In this document: one piece after another, positions 34,657-43,434 of the stretch | How positions within the stretch are numbered: the first letter of the stretch is position 1 | Layout: each line of letters begins with the position of its first letter | Assembly (NCBI GenBank): GCA_022647765.1 | Contig: JALCLH010000009.1 | Location: forward strand, 1 to 64,000 | From: Acidipropionibacterium sp. | GTDB taxonomy: Bacteria; Actinomycetota; Actinomycetes; Propionibacteriales; Propionibacteriaceae | Reading direction: 5' to 3' | DNA length: 64,000 nucleotides | Notes under the pieces: model-generated | Told to the model about the DNA's origin: nothing | Seen by the model: only the letters and a program-made list of their open reading frames with translations | The model's database searches: none | Position numbers and translations under genes: made by a program

Positions 34657-36144
34657 ATGGACACGGCATCGGCTTTCTGGACGTGAGTCCAGGCCCTCGA
34701 GGAACACCTCGACCGCCTGGATTACACCGCGTTGTCGAGCATGTCCGATGCCGACAAGATCACCGCCATGACACGGATGCGCAAGCTGGCCGACCGCATG
34801 GGCGCCGGCGCTGCGGTGGCCATCGACGCGGCGGCAAAGTCGTGTGCCACCGAGCACACGACAGGAACACCACTCGGTGATTTCCTGGCCAAGACCGAGG
34901 GCCGGACTCCCAGTCAAGGGCTCGGGGTGGTGAAACGGGCCCTGAAGATCTCCCAGAACCCGAAAGTTCGCGATGCAGCGCTATCCGGTCAGGCGAGCCC
35001 CGATCATGCGGCGGCGATCGGCGAGGAACTCCGCAAGTTGCCCCGGGATCGGATGGGTCCCGATCAGGTGGACCGTGCCGCCGAACTCTTCCTGGACCGC
35101 GCCTCCACCACACCGCCCGAACGTCTCCGAAAGGCTGCGGCACAGATCCTGGAGGAAGTTGCACCCGAAGCCGTGCCCTCCCCGCATGATGAGGCCGCTC
35201 GGATCGCTGCGCAGCGCAGCCGGGCCATCAAGAACCGGCGGCTGGTGTGGGGTTCCGATGATGACGGTTCCACCTGGTTCTCCGGGCAACTGCCCGACCT
35301 GGAAGCCCAACAGTTCATCGGCACTCTGCAGGCCTTCGGTGAGAAGGGACGCCGGGCCGAGCGCGACGAGGCCCAAGCGTTGAGAACCCAGCGCGACGAG
35401 GGGACGATCAACGCCTCCGAGTACCTGGCTGCTCGTGTCGAGTTGGAGCATCGGGAGGCCCGGACCACTGGGCAGCGGATGGCTGATGCTCTGGTGGACA
35501 TGGTCACCGAGATGGCCAGTCTCGACAAGATCCCCTCCGCGGGAGGCCAGACACCGAGACTGGTCGTCACCTTGAACTATCAGGATCTTCACGATGCCCT
35601 GGCCGGGGAGATCGCAGCCGGAGTCGTCCATGGTGCCCTCGGTGAGATTCCGGTGGATGCGGGATCACTGCGCCGCATGTGCTGCGAGGCCGGGATTCTC
35701 CCCATCGTCCTGGGCGGGGAATCCCAGGTGCTCGATGAGGGTCAGGAGCGCCGCCTCGTCACCGGTGTGATCCGTCGGGCCCTGGAATTGCGGGATGGTG
35801 GTTGCATCTTCCCGGGGTGCACGGTTTCGGCGAATTTGTGCCAGGCCCATCATATCATTCCGTGGTGGGATGAAGGCCCGACTTCCCTGGACAACCTTTG
35901 CCTCGTCTGCCGCCATCACCATGCGCTGGTAGAACCCGATAGATATCACTCTCGGGATCAGTGGCGGATCGTCGTCGACCCCGACACAAAAATACCCCGG
36001 GTGCTCCCACCGGAGCGGCTCAAGAAACACCTGCTCCAATCCCCGAGCGACCCTCACCAGCCTGGAGGTTCACCCGCCGACAGAACCAGAGCCGATGGCC
36101 TCATCCGTGGGGAGAACTCCGCCCAGTCCACCTTGGTGGCGTAA
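34657..36144 (+). pseudogene. 13E12-type DUF222/HNH endonuclease-like protein with an early TGA
   Basis: DUF222 region followed by an HNH nuclease domain at the C-terminus: RDGGCIFPGCTVSANLCQAH, HHIIPWWDEGPTSLDNLCLV, CRHHHALVEPD supply the Cys and His ligands. The family (13E12 repeats) is abundant and mobile-looking in actinobacteria; its role is unknown. The natural start is probably ATG 34657 (MDTASAFWT), followed by TGA at 34684-34686 and then VQALEEHLDRLDYTALSSMS in the same frame. A single CGA-to-TGA change would explain it. A shorter protein may start at TTG 34732 or ATG 34741. A TATCAT box 6 bases before 34657 suggests a leaderless start. Confidence 0.7.
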
Positions 36145-36257
36145 CCAGTTACCAGGGAAAACTCCGCCCGAACGGGTACCCGGCCACGGAGAAGAAGCTT
36201 GCGCAGGCAGCAGAGCCAAGTGCCCGGGCAGAACTCCACCCAGTCCACCTTGGTGGC
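36113..36257. repeat. Two direct copies of a 28-bp motif containing CCACCTTGGTGG
   Basis: AGAACTCCGCCCAGTCCACC followed by TTGGTGGC occurs at 36113-36140 and again at 36230-36257 with one difference (A for G). A partial third copy (AAAACTCCGCCCG) lies at about 36158. Each full unit contains the small inverted repeat CCACC-TT-GGTGG. The first copy covers the last codons of the HNH gene. Confidence 0.7.
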
Positions 36258-36372
36258 TTGAGCAGTGACGGGGGAGAGAGAACCCCACCCCGGCTGTGGG
36301 ATCAGGCCGCTGAGAGCACTCTGCCCGTGCAGCGTAAAGATCTGCTGGTGTGAACTCTGCGCGAGATGGCCT

Positions 36373-36447
36373 GTCCCGATTGCTCCCGACACGCCGCAAA
36401 CCTGCGCTCGCCGGGCCGAAATACGCCGTATCGGGAGTGATCGGGAC
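36373..36447. repeat. Hairpin repeat family B, copy 2
   Basis: GTCCCGATTGCTCCCGA (36373-36389) pairs with its inverse at 36431-36447 (16 of 17 positions). The interior again has CACGCCG, an A-run and CTGCGCTCGC as in the copy at 24876-24952. It lies 26 bases after the stop of the minus-strand gene ending at 36474. Confidence 0.8.
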
Positions 36448-36473
36448 CATCCGATTCCTCACCCCACCCCGAC

Positions 36474-37334
36474 TCAGTTCCAGATCTGGCCCTGCTCCCA
36501 GCTGCCCGAGGAGATCACCGGGGTGACGGTCGCCGAGACCACCGACCCCTCGTGCGGGGAATGCGGCAGGTCGGCGGGAAGTGCCAGGGTCATCGGGATC
36601 GAGCTCTGGCCGATCACCCGCAGCCAGTCGACCCCGGTGAGCTGGTTGGTGCGCCGCTCGACCTTCTGGCAGACCATCGTCATCTGGGCGGCCGCGCTGG
36701 CCTGGGTCCGATTCGCCCGACCGGCGCTGATCTCCAGCAGCCACGGGGAGATAAGCGAGCCCGCCGAGAAGGACAGTTCGACGCCCATCGACCCCTCCTC
36801 GGAGTGCCCGTAGGCCTCCTCGGAGTCGTAGACCTTCGGGAACTCCGTGGCCACCGCCCCGACCCGCAGGTGCTCGATCCGCTTGGGCCTGTCATCATCG
36901 GGTCCATCGGAGAGCGGGTACTCGATCGGGTCGTCGGTGTTGGCCAGAAAACGGGCCAGCCGTTGCGGTTCGGGATCCGGCCGCCCGGACAGGATCGCCT
37001 CCCCCGACAGGATCCCGGAACCGTCGATCGCGGTTCTGGACAGCCCACCGGCCCGCCCCGGCGCCAGCACGTCGACCTGCGCCAAGGAACTGGAGTAGCG
37101 GACCACCTCAGCCGGGTGGGTGGTCGGGCAGACCAGGCTGGCCATCGTGTCCAGGTCGTCATCGAACGGCTTCAGCAGCCCCAGCCGGGCCCCGGAGGGA
37201 TCGGTGTAGGCGGCCAGGATCTCGAATCCCGCGACATTCTGGACGCCGGCGGCGCCCCCGTCCAGGGCCCGGTTCACCAGGTCGTCGAGGGAGGGGGCGT
37301 CGAATCCGAGGCAGTGCAGGTCAAACGAGATCAC
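36474..37334 (-). CDS. Hypothetical protein
   Basis: A 286-residue soluble protein starting at a GTG (37334) with an AGGA box upstream. Its beginning VISFDLHCLGFDAPSLDDLV and the segment 'ALDGGAAGVQNVAGFEILAA' look like a structured domain; later 'HSEEGSMGVELSFSAGSLIS' and GVDWLRVIGQSSIPMTLALP are notable. No family recognised, no catalytic motif or membrane segment. Flanked by two hairpin repeats (families A and B), so it is probably monocistronic. Confidence 0.6.
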   Translation of the reverse strand: MISFDLHCLGFDAPSLDDLVNRALDGGAAGVQNVAGFEILAAYTDPSGARLGLLKPFDDDLDTMASLVCPTTHPAEVVRYSSSLAQVDVLAPGRAGGLSRTAIDGSGILSGEAILSGRPDPEPQRLARFLANTDDPIEYPLSDGPDDDRPKRIEHLRVGAVATEFPKVYDSEEAYGHSEEGSMGVELSFSAGSLISPWLLEISAGRANRTQASAAAQMTMVCQKVERRTNQLTGVDWLRVIGQSSIPMTLALPADLPHSPHEGSVVSATVTPVISSGSWEQGQIWN

Positions 37335-37393
37335 AGGCCGATCCTACGGGGTGCATCGCCTCGCCCGGCGACACGGAAGCCCGAGCCGAACAC

Positions 37394-37471
37394 GTGCACT
37401 TTTCACTCGCGTAAGGGGGCATGGGGCAGGCGAGACTTCGGATCGGTGCCTTACGCGAGTGAAAAATGCAC
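37394..37471. repeat. Hairpin repeat family A, copy 1
   Basis: The arm at 37394-37416 (GTGCAC, T-run, TCACTCGCGTAAGG) pairs with 37449-37471 at 22 of 23 positions around a 32-base centre. A related copy with the same TCACTCGCG(T/C)AAGG core is at 61114-61191. It lies 77 bases after the end of the cobalamin operon and could terminate it. Confidence 0.8.
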
Positions 37472-37548
37472 CCCGGGCCCGACTCCCCACCGGTCGCTGA
37501 TCCTTCACCGAACGGAATCGCACCCAAACCCGCCACCCAGGGAGAGCG

Positions 37549-39000
37549 TCACCCCTGGAGAGCCCGCAGCACCTCGTCCCGCAGCTTGGCGGACTTCCGC
37601 GGGGTGCGATTGCCCACCACCGAGACGGTCATCCCGCCGGCCTCCTCGGTGGCCGGGGTGAAGGCCGAGCCCTTCCGCCCGGCGTCCCCCCTCACGCAGA
37701 AGATGTGACGCCGTTCGGCCTCCCCGGCAACCGCCGCGTTGACCTCGGGGTCGTTGGTGAGCGCCTGCACGAACCACATGCCGTCCAGATCGGAGGGCCG
37801 GAAGGCCCGCTGACGCAGTTCCACCAGACCCTTCTTGACCATCCGGCCCAGCTGAATCCCGGTGTTCGGCGCCACGACATGGACCCTCGCCCCGGCATCC
37901 AGCAGCCGGACGACCCGCCGCTCGGCGATGTGCCCGCCGCCGACGACCAGCACATCCTTGCCCTGCAGCCGCAGCCCCGACATGTACACCGGCGCGCCCT
38001 CCCCCAGGCCGACCTCGTCCAGAGGCTCCCGGTAGCGGTCGACGACGACGTCCGCCAGCTCCTCGCAGTCCCCGATGACCTCGGCGATGCGCACCTCGAC
38101 ATCCGGCCGGGCTGAGTTCCAGGCCTCGACCTGGTCACTCATCCACTGGTGCAGCTTCCCCGGGAACAGGAAGTTGCCGACCACCACGATCTGCGTGGCG
38201 CCCTGGCAGGCCAACAGGGTGAGGGCCTCCGGCAGGGCCGGCCGGGTCACCTGGATGAAGGCGGGCTGGACGCGGTTGAGGCCGCTCTCCTCCCAGAACA
38301 GCCGGGTCAGCTGGTAGTGGGCGGCATTGGCGTCGGCGGACAGAGCACCGCGACCGACCAGCACCGCCGCGGAGTCCCTGGGCTCCCAGTCCGGCTCGCC
38401 GTCCTTGTGGAGCGCCTCTTCAAGACGCCGCAGCAGCGCCCGGCGGAGCCTGGCGTCGGGTTGCAGCGGCCGGGAGTAGGCCACCCGGGAGTCGCCCCGT
38501 CCCTCGTCGATCGCCTCGGGGATGTCCTGCTGAACATGGCCGCCGGTGTTGATCATCAGCGGCACCACAATGGCGGCCGGCTCCTCCGCCAACTCCTCGG
38601 CCGGCCCATCGCCGGGCTGCTCCTCGCGCACCTCGGCGGGCGTCTCGGCCGACTTCCCAGTCTGATCCGCGCCGGCCGCTTCAACGGCGCCACCTGCACG
38701 GGCCCTCTTCCCGGCGTCGATAGCCGAGGCCACGGCGTCGGGGATCGGCGGCTCGACCAGCTCGACGAAGCCCAGCTCGACCGGGACGCCGGGCAGCTTG
38801 CCGCTGATCCGGCGGACCAGCGCCCGGCAGGTCTCCACCCCGGTCTTGTCGCGGGTGCCGTGGGCGGCGATCACCAGGGGCACCTGGGAGCCGAGCTCCT
38901 CGACGCCGGCCGGGTTGCTGCCGGACTTCGCCAGTGCGGGATCAGAAAGTGCGGGATCAGGAGATGTGGGATCAAACACTGTGGGATCGGTCATGGTCAT
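37549..39000 (-). CDS. cbiX: Sirohydrochlorin cobaltochelatase CbiX fused to precorrin-2 dehydrogenase (SirC/CysG-N type)
   Basis: Two activities of early corrin synthesis in one 483-residue chain: oxidation of precorrin-2 to sirohydrochlorin and insertion of cobalt. The N-terminal two-thirds is a long CbiX with VPLVIAAHGTRDKTGVETCR (catalytic His), MINTGGHVQQDIPEAI and a second half with VVVGNFLFPGKLHQWMSDQV. The first half contains an acidic low-complexity insertion of about 45 residues (around 105-150). The C-terminal part is a Rossmann domain with LQGKDVLVVGGGHIAERRVV and VRGDAGRKGSAFTPA. The ATG 39000 overlaps the cbiEGH stop (ATGA). It is the last gene of the riboswitch-led operon. Confidence 0.88.
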   Translation of the reverse strand: MTMTDPTVFDPTSPDPALSDPALAKSGSNPAGVEELGSQVPLVIAAHGTRDKTGVETCRALVRRISGKLPGVPVELGFVELVEPPIPDAVASAIDAGKRARAGGAVEAAGADQTGKSAETPAEVREEQPGDGPAEELAEEPAAIVVPLMINTGGHVQQDIPEAIDEGRGDSRVAYSRPLQPDARLRRALLRRLEEALHKDGEPDWEPRDSAAVLVGRGALSADANAAHYQLTRLFWEESGLNRVQPAFIQVTRPALPEALTLLACQGATQIVVVGNFLFPGKLHQWMSDQVEAWNSARPDVEVRIAEVIGDCEELADVVVDRYREPLDEVGLGEGAPVYMSGLRLQGKDVLVVGGGHIAERRVVRLLDAGARVHVVAPNTGIQLGRMVKKGLVELRQRAFRPSDLDGMWFVQALTNDPEVNAAVAGEAERRHIFCVRGDAGRKGSAFTPATEEAGGMTVSVVGNRTPRKSAKLRDEVLRALQG

Positions 39001-41579
39001 CCTTCCTTCTGCGAGGCGGTCACCTGAGAGCCGGCCTGACCGGCCTTCTCGGCGTCCTTGCGGGCCGTGCGCTGCCCGAAATAGGAGGCGTCGTCGGCCT
39101 TCGGCAGGTCGCGGTGGGAATAGTTCTTCTGCTTGTGGGCGCTGATCGCGCCGTCCATCCAGTGGTAGTCGCGGGGGGTGACCATCATCTGGCGGCCGTC
39201 CCCGGAGGTGACGTACTTGGTGGTCGAGGAGCCGACCACGACCATCGCCGTCATTCCCACCCATTCGGGCTTGAACTCACCCAGGGTGGACATGATGATC
39301 TCCTGCTGGCGCCGTTCGGCGTGCGAGACCATCGCGACCGGGGTGCTCGGCGGCCGGTGCTCGGCCATGATCGCCAGGGCGTCCGGCAGCTGGTGGGTGC
39401 GGGTGCGCGAGCGCGGGTTGTAGAAGGTGGTGACCAGATCCCCCTCGGCGGCCGCGCGCACCCGCTTGAGGATCAACTCCCAGTCGGTGTGCAGATCCGA
39501 GAGACTGATGGTGGCGTGGTCGTGGCCCAGCGGTGCGCCGAGGAGGGCGGAGATCGCCAGTTCGGCGGTGATGCCGGGCACCACCTCGACGTCGATCCCG
39601 TCGGTGCCCATCTCCAGGGTGGGGGACGCCATGGCGTAGATCGCCGGATCCCCGCCGCAGACGAAGGCGACGTTGTTGCCCTGGCGGGCGGCCTCGATGG
39701 CGGCCTCGGTGCGCTCCTCCTCGGTGCCCATCTTGGTGGCCAGGATCTCGGCGCCGGGGCGCACCAGGTCGCGGATCTGGCGCACGTAGGGCGCGTAGCC
39801 GGCGACGAAGGTGGCGTCCTGAATCGTCTTGACGGCGCGCGGGGAGAGCAGGTCGCGGGCCCCCGGCCCCAGTCCGACGATAGCCAGGTGGCCGCGCGCC
39901 GGGATCCGCCCGATGGCGCAGGTGGCCTCGGAGGTCTTGTGCTTGTCGACGATGAGCTCGGCCTTCTGGGCCAGCACCGCGGCCTCGGCGACGCTGGCGG
40001 TGCCGACCTCGCGGGCGACCACGCCGGAGGGGTTGGGAGCGTCCTGGGCCGCCAGCACATCGGCGGGCAGGGTCCGGTACTCGACGCCGAGCTGGTGGGC
40101 GAGCTTGATGAGGCCGAGCTCGCCGGCCTTCACCTCGTGGCTGAGCAGGGCGCTCACCGAGCCGAGCGCGAGCCCGGCCTCGGCCAGGGTGGCCTCCAGC
40201 AGGTCGCGCAGATGCTCGACGTCGGTGCCGGAGTTGCAGCCCATCCCGACGACCAGGGAGCGCGGGTGGAGGACGACGGTCGGCAGGTCCGCGATCCCGT
40301 CGAGTGCCGCCTCGGCGGTGCGATCGGTGACCACGATCCGCGCGACCGGGTCGACGGCGTCCTCGGACACGTTCGGCGGCAGTGGGGGCAGCGGCCAGCG
40401 GTGCTCGCGCAGGACCGCCACCGGCTTTCCGGCGATGATCGCCCCGGTGACCCCGGCGACGTCGCCCTCGTAGGCCCAGCCGAGCTGGTCCAGGGCCGGC
40501 ACGCCGAGGGAGTCGGTGGCGGTGGAGACGACGGCCGTCCCGCCCAGAGTCTCGGACACCCGCCGGGCCAGCCCGTTGGCGCCGCCGACGTGTCCGCCGA
40601 CCAGCGGGATGGCGAAGCGCCCGGCCTCGTCGACGACGACCACACCGGGGTCGGTCTTCTTGGAGGCCAGCAGCGGGGCGATGATCCGGGTGGTGGCGCC
40701 CAGCGCGAGGTGGGAGACGATGAGATCGCACTGGCCCCAGGCCGCGACCAGGCCCGCGGTGGCCGGTCCGGGGTACTTCTTGGTGACGACGCCGAGGGCC
40801 TTGTCGATGGCCTCGGCGTGGGCGATCGCGGCGTCGGAGTTGACGATCTGGCCGATGATCGGCGCCCTGTCGGAGCCGTCGGGGTTGGTGTCGGAGCCGG
40901 GCTGCGGGTCGTCGGGGCCGGCGGTGTTGGCGTCCCCGACCAGCTCCGGGCTGACGCCGATCGCGGCGGGGTCGTCGGGGTGGTGGGCCAGCACCAGGAC
41001 GACATAGGGGCTGGTGAGGTCCTCGGCTTCGCAGACCGCGCGGGCGGCGTCCTCGTCGAGGACGCGGACCCGCTGGTCCTGCTCACCAATCCTCTCGGCG
41101 ACGACGTAGAACCGGCCGAGACCGGCCAGGCCCGCGACGAGTTCGGGAAGTCCCTTGTGGGGGGCGGTGAGGACGCCGACCTTGGGATGCACCTTGGCGG
41201 TGCGGATGGCCGACTCGATGCCGCCGGTATGGGAGGAGATGAGCTGGGCGTCATCCCAGGGCAGGGCGATCGCGGCGAAGGCGGCCTGCAGAGAGCTCGG
41301 CGCGGTGATCACCTCGGGGGTGAGGCCGGCCTGGCGCATCCGGCGGACGACCCCGAAGAACATCGGGTCGCCGGAGGCGACGACAGTGACCCTGGCGTCG
41401 GCGGGAAGGGTCTGGATCCGCTCGATGGCCGGGCCGATGAGGCCGAGAACCTGCCGCTTCTCCTCGGGGACGCCGAGGGCGTCGAGGTGACGCCGGCCGC
41501 CGACCACCAGGGCGGAGCCGGCGACGTCTGAGGCCATCTCGGGAGTGATTGCGCCGAGGTAGCCGTGAACCCGAATCAT
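38997..41579 (-). CDS. cbiEGH: CbiE-CbiG-CbiH triple fusion
   Basis: An 860-residue polypeptide for three steps of the anaerobic corrin pathway. Residues 1-200 are CbiE (C5 methyltransferase: VTVVASGDPMFFGVVRRM). About 240-560 is CbiG (cobalt-precorrin-5A lactone hydrolase: LALGATTRIIAPLL, 'AIPLVGGHVGGANGLARRV', VVGMGCNSGTDVEHL). About 585-830 is CbiH (C17 methyltransferase: LAIVGLGPGARDLLSPRAVK, VCGGDPAIYAMASPTLE, TFYNPRSRTR). The same fusion order is known from Propionibacterium freudenreichii. Start and stop both overlap neighbours (ATGA), so the whole set is translationally coupled. Confidence 0.92.
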   Translation of the reverse strand: MIRVHGYLGAITPEMASDVAGSALVVGGRRHLDALGVPEEKRQVLGLIGPAIERIQTLPADARVTVVASGDPMFFGVVRRMRQAGLTPEVITAPSSLQAAFAAIALPWDDAQLISSHTGGIESAIRTAKVHPKVGVLTAPHKGLPELVAGLAGLGRFYVVAERIGEQDQRVRVLDEDAARAVCEAEDLTSPYVVLVLAHHPDDPAAIGVSPELVGDANTAGPDDPQPGSDTNPDGSDRAPIIGQIVNSDAAIAHAEAIDKALGVVTKKYPGPATAGLVAAWGQCDLIVSHLALGATTRIIAPLLASKKTDPGVVVVDEAGRFAIPLVGGHVGGANGLARRVSETLGGTAVVSTATDSLGVPALDQLGWAYEGDVAGVTGAIIAGKPVAVLREHRWPLPPLPPNVSEDAVDPVARIVVTDRTAEAALDGIADLPTVVLHPRSLVVGMGCNSGTDVEHLRDLLEATLAEAGLALGSVSALLSHEVKAGELGLIKLAHQLGVEYRTLPADVLAAQDAPNPSGVVAREVGTASVAEAAVLAQKAELIVDKHKTSEATCAIGRIPARGHLAIVGLGPGARDLLSPRAVKTIQDATFVAGYAPYVRQIRDLVRPGAEILATKMGTEEERTEAAIEAARQGNNVAFVCGGDPAIYAMASPTLEMGTDGIDVEVVPGITAELAISALLGAPLGHDHATISLSDLHTDWELILKRVRAAAEGDLVTTFYNPRSRTRTHQLPDALAIMAEHRPPSTPVAMVSHAERRQQEIIMSTLGEFKPEWVGMTAMVVVGSSTTKYVTSGDGRQMMVTPRDYHWMDGAISAHKQKNYSHRDLPKADDASYFGQRTARKDAEKAGQAGSQVTASQKEG

Positions 41580-42514
41580 GCGTGTTCTTCCTTGTCAAGA
41601 GGGGAATTGGGGGTGCCGGAAACAGTGCCGGTTGCAGCGCTGGCAGTGTCCGCGGGGGCGTCGTCGAGGACCCCGCGGGTGCCGTGGGCCGCCAGATCCG
41701 CGTGCGCGGCGGGATCGGCCGGGCGGTACTCGTGGCGGAACCCGGGATGGTAGAGGTGGCTGCGGGTGGCGATCGGGCCCTCGGCCAGGGCCGGGCCGAC
41801 CAGGATGACGGCGTGCTTCCACAGCTTGTGGGCGCGCATCGTCTCGGACAGCTCCGAGAGCGGGCAGCGGAGCATGAGCTCCTCGGGCCAGCTCACCGCG
41901 TAGCCGATGATGCACGGCGTCTGGGGCTGGTAGCCGCCCTCAAGCAGAGCGTCCTGGAGGGCCTTGTTGCGGGCCGCCGACAGGTAGATCGCCATGGTGG
42001 CGCCGTGGGCGGCGAAGGAGGCGATGGTCTCCCCCTCGGGCATCGGGGTGCGGCCGCCCTCAAGGCGGGTGAGGATGAGCGACTGGGAGACCTCCGGGAC
42101 GGTGATCTCGACGTCCATCCGGGCCGCCGCGGCCGAGAAGGCGGAGACGCCGGGAATGGTCTCGAAGCCGATGCCGACGCGCCGGCAGAGGTCTCGCTGC
42201 TCGGCGGTGGCGCCGTAGATCGAGGGGTCGCCGGTGTGCACCCGGGCCACCAGCAGGCCCTCGTCGCGGGCGCGGGTGTAGAGGGGCTCGAGATCCTCCA
42301 GCGGGATGGACGCCGAGTCGATGAGCTCGGCTCCCTCCTTGTGACGGGCCACCATGTCGGGGTGGACGAGGCTGGAGGCCCAGATGATGATGTCGGCGCT
42401 CTCGATGACGCGGGCGCCGCGCACGCTCACCAGGTCGGCGGCGCCGGGGCCGGCTCCGACGAAGACGACCTTGCCCTCGCCTTCGCCCCTGTCCTTGCCC
42501 TTATCCGAAGTCAC
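41576..42514 (-). CDS. cbiF: Cobalt-precorrin-4 C11-methyltransferase
   Basis: SAM-dependent methyltransferase that methylates C11 of cobalt-precorrin-4. It is a 312-residue TP_methylase-fold protein with VVFVGAGPGAADLVSVRGAR, IIIWASSLVHPDM, VARVHTGDPSIYGATAEQRD, IPGVSAFSAAAARM and GYAVSWPEELMLRCPLSEL. A Pro/Ala-rich tail of about 50 residues is extra compared with typical CbiF. It overlaps cbiEGH and cbiL by 4 bases each. In P. freudenreichii CbiF is fused to CbiL; here they are separate frames. Confidence 0.92.
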   Translation of the reverse strand: MTSDKGKDRGEGEGKVVFVGAGPGAADLVSVRGARVIESADIIIWASSLVHPDMVARHKEGAELIDSASIPLEDLEPLYTRARDEGLLVARVHTGDPSIYGATAEQRDLCRRVGIGFETIPGVSAFSAAAARMDVEITVPEVSQSLILTRLEGGRTPMPEGETIASFAAHGATMAIYLSAARNKALQDALLEGGYQPQTPCIIGYAVSWPEELMLRCPLSELSETMRAHKLWKHAVILVGPALAEGPIATRSHLYHPGFRHEYRPADPAAHADLAAHGTRGVLDDAPADTASAATGTVSGTPNSPLDKEEHA

Positions 42515-43272
42515 AGGCTTCCTCCTGTCGTGGTGCGGGCCGGGGCGGACATCACCGTCGAGAAGTACGGCAGCGTCTGCCCCTCGGCGACGTCGTCCAG
42601 CCCGATGAGCTGCTCGGAGTCCAGCGAGACGTCGGTGCCCAGAACGGCGTCCCGCCCGCGGCTGCGGATCTGCTCGAGGACCGCCGGGAGGGTGCGTCCG
42701 CCCTTGTAGATGGTGACCGAGTCGACCAGGTCGAGGACCTGGCCGAGCTTCTCCGGGCCGACGGTGGCCGGCACCAGGGCGAGGATCTCGCGCCCCTCGA
42801 CCAGCGGGGTGGAGGTGGCCGTGGCGAGGGCCTGCATGGCCGTGATGCCGGGCACCAGGGACACCTCGACGTCGGGCATCCGCTCCTCGACGTTGCCGCG
42901 CAGATAGCTAAAGGTGGAGAAGACGGCCGGGTCTCCGACGGTGGCCAGGGCGACGGTGTGCGCCCCGGCCTCGAAGGCGTCGATGGCGGCATCGGCGGAG
43001 GCCCGCCAGGACTCGGTGCGCTTGTGTCCGATGCCCCGCCGCTGGGCCATCGAGAAGGGGATTCGCCTGAGTTCTCCGGGAAGGTCCGGGCAGGCGGCCA
43101 GGACGATCTGCTCGGCCCGGCCGGGGCCCTCGGCGGAGGCCTCGGTGGCCGGGACCAGGACGACGTCGGCCTCGCGGAGGATTCGCGCCGCTTTGAGGGT
43201 GACGAGTTCGGGATCGCCGGGCCCCACCCCCACACCGATCAGTCTGCGTGCAGGGTTGATGGCATGGCTCAT
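42511..43272 (-). CDS. cbiL: Cobalt-precorrin-2 C20-methyltransferase
   Basis: First methyltransferase of the operon, adding the C20 methyl group with SAM. It has 253 residues; LIGVGVGPGDPELVTLKAAR, IPFSM, ALATVGDPAVFSTFSYL, LVPGITAMQALATATSTPLV and VTIYKGGRTLPAVLEQI are the CbiL/CobI signatures. ATG 43272 is preceded by GAGGAGGCC, which follows a cobalamin riboswitch. Its stop overlaps the cbiF start (ATGA). Confidence 0.92.
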   Translation of the reverse strand: MSHAINPARRLIGVGVGPGDPELVTLKAARILREADVVLVPATEASAEGPGRAEQIVLAACPDLPGELRRIPFSMAQRRGIGHKRTESWRASADAAIDAFEAGAHTVALATVGDPAVFSTFSYLRGNVEERMPDVEVSLVPGITAMQALATATSTPLVEGREILALVPATVGPEKLGQVLDLVDSVTIYKGGRTLPAVLEQIRSRGRDAVLGTDVSLDSEQLIGLDDVAEGQTLPYFSTVMSAPARTTTGGSL

Positions 43273-43304
43273 GCCGGCCTCCTCAGGTCTCTCGCCCGAA
43301 ATGC

Positions 43305-43432
43305 TCGTCTCGTGCCATCGGAGTGTCTGGCTCCCCCTTGACGGGGTCACAGTGGCGGGACCGCTCCGGGTTCTCACCGGATTCCTGCTCGATGGACGCG
43401 GCCCCCAGTCTCCCACATCTGGATAAGGGTGG
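43305..43432 (-). promoter_or_regulatory. Cobalamin riboswitch upstream of cbiL
   Basis: On the minus strand the 160-base leader has the conserved cobalamin-aptamer strings in order: GGAATCCGGTGAGAACCCGG, GCGGTCCCGCCACTGTGA (43349-43366), and GAGCCAGACACTC (43321-43333, the B12 box). The Shine-Dalgarno GGAGG of cbiL lies about 40 bases after the B12 box within CCTGAGGAGGCC, so translational control is plausible. It should shut off cbiL-cbiF-cbiEGH-cbiX when adenosylcobalamin is plentiful. It begins just after the cobQ stop, so cobQ and cbiB upstream escape it. Confidence 0.88.
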
Positions 43433-43434
43433 CC

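Noticed and set aside
34684-34686. Selenocysteine at the early TGA of the HNH gene
   Set aside because: No SECIS-like hairpin directly after the TGA, the family does not use selenocysteine, and no selenium genes are in view.
36054-36392. Minus-strand 112-residue frame with repeated ATKVDWVEF
   Set aside because: The repeated peptide is the translation of the 28-bp DNA repeats; there is no start signal or family.
38934-41531. Plus-strand frame of 865 residues antisense to cbiEGH
   Set aside because: Shadow frame of a clearly coding minus-strand gene; Gly/Asp/Val-rich without domains.
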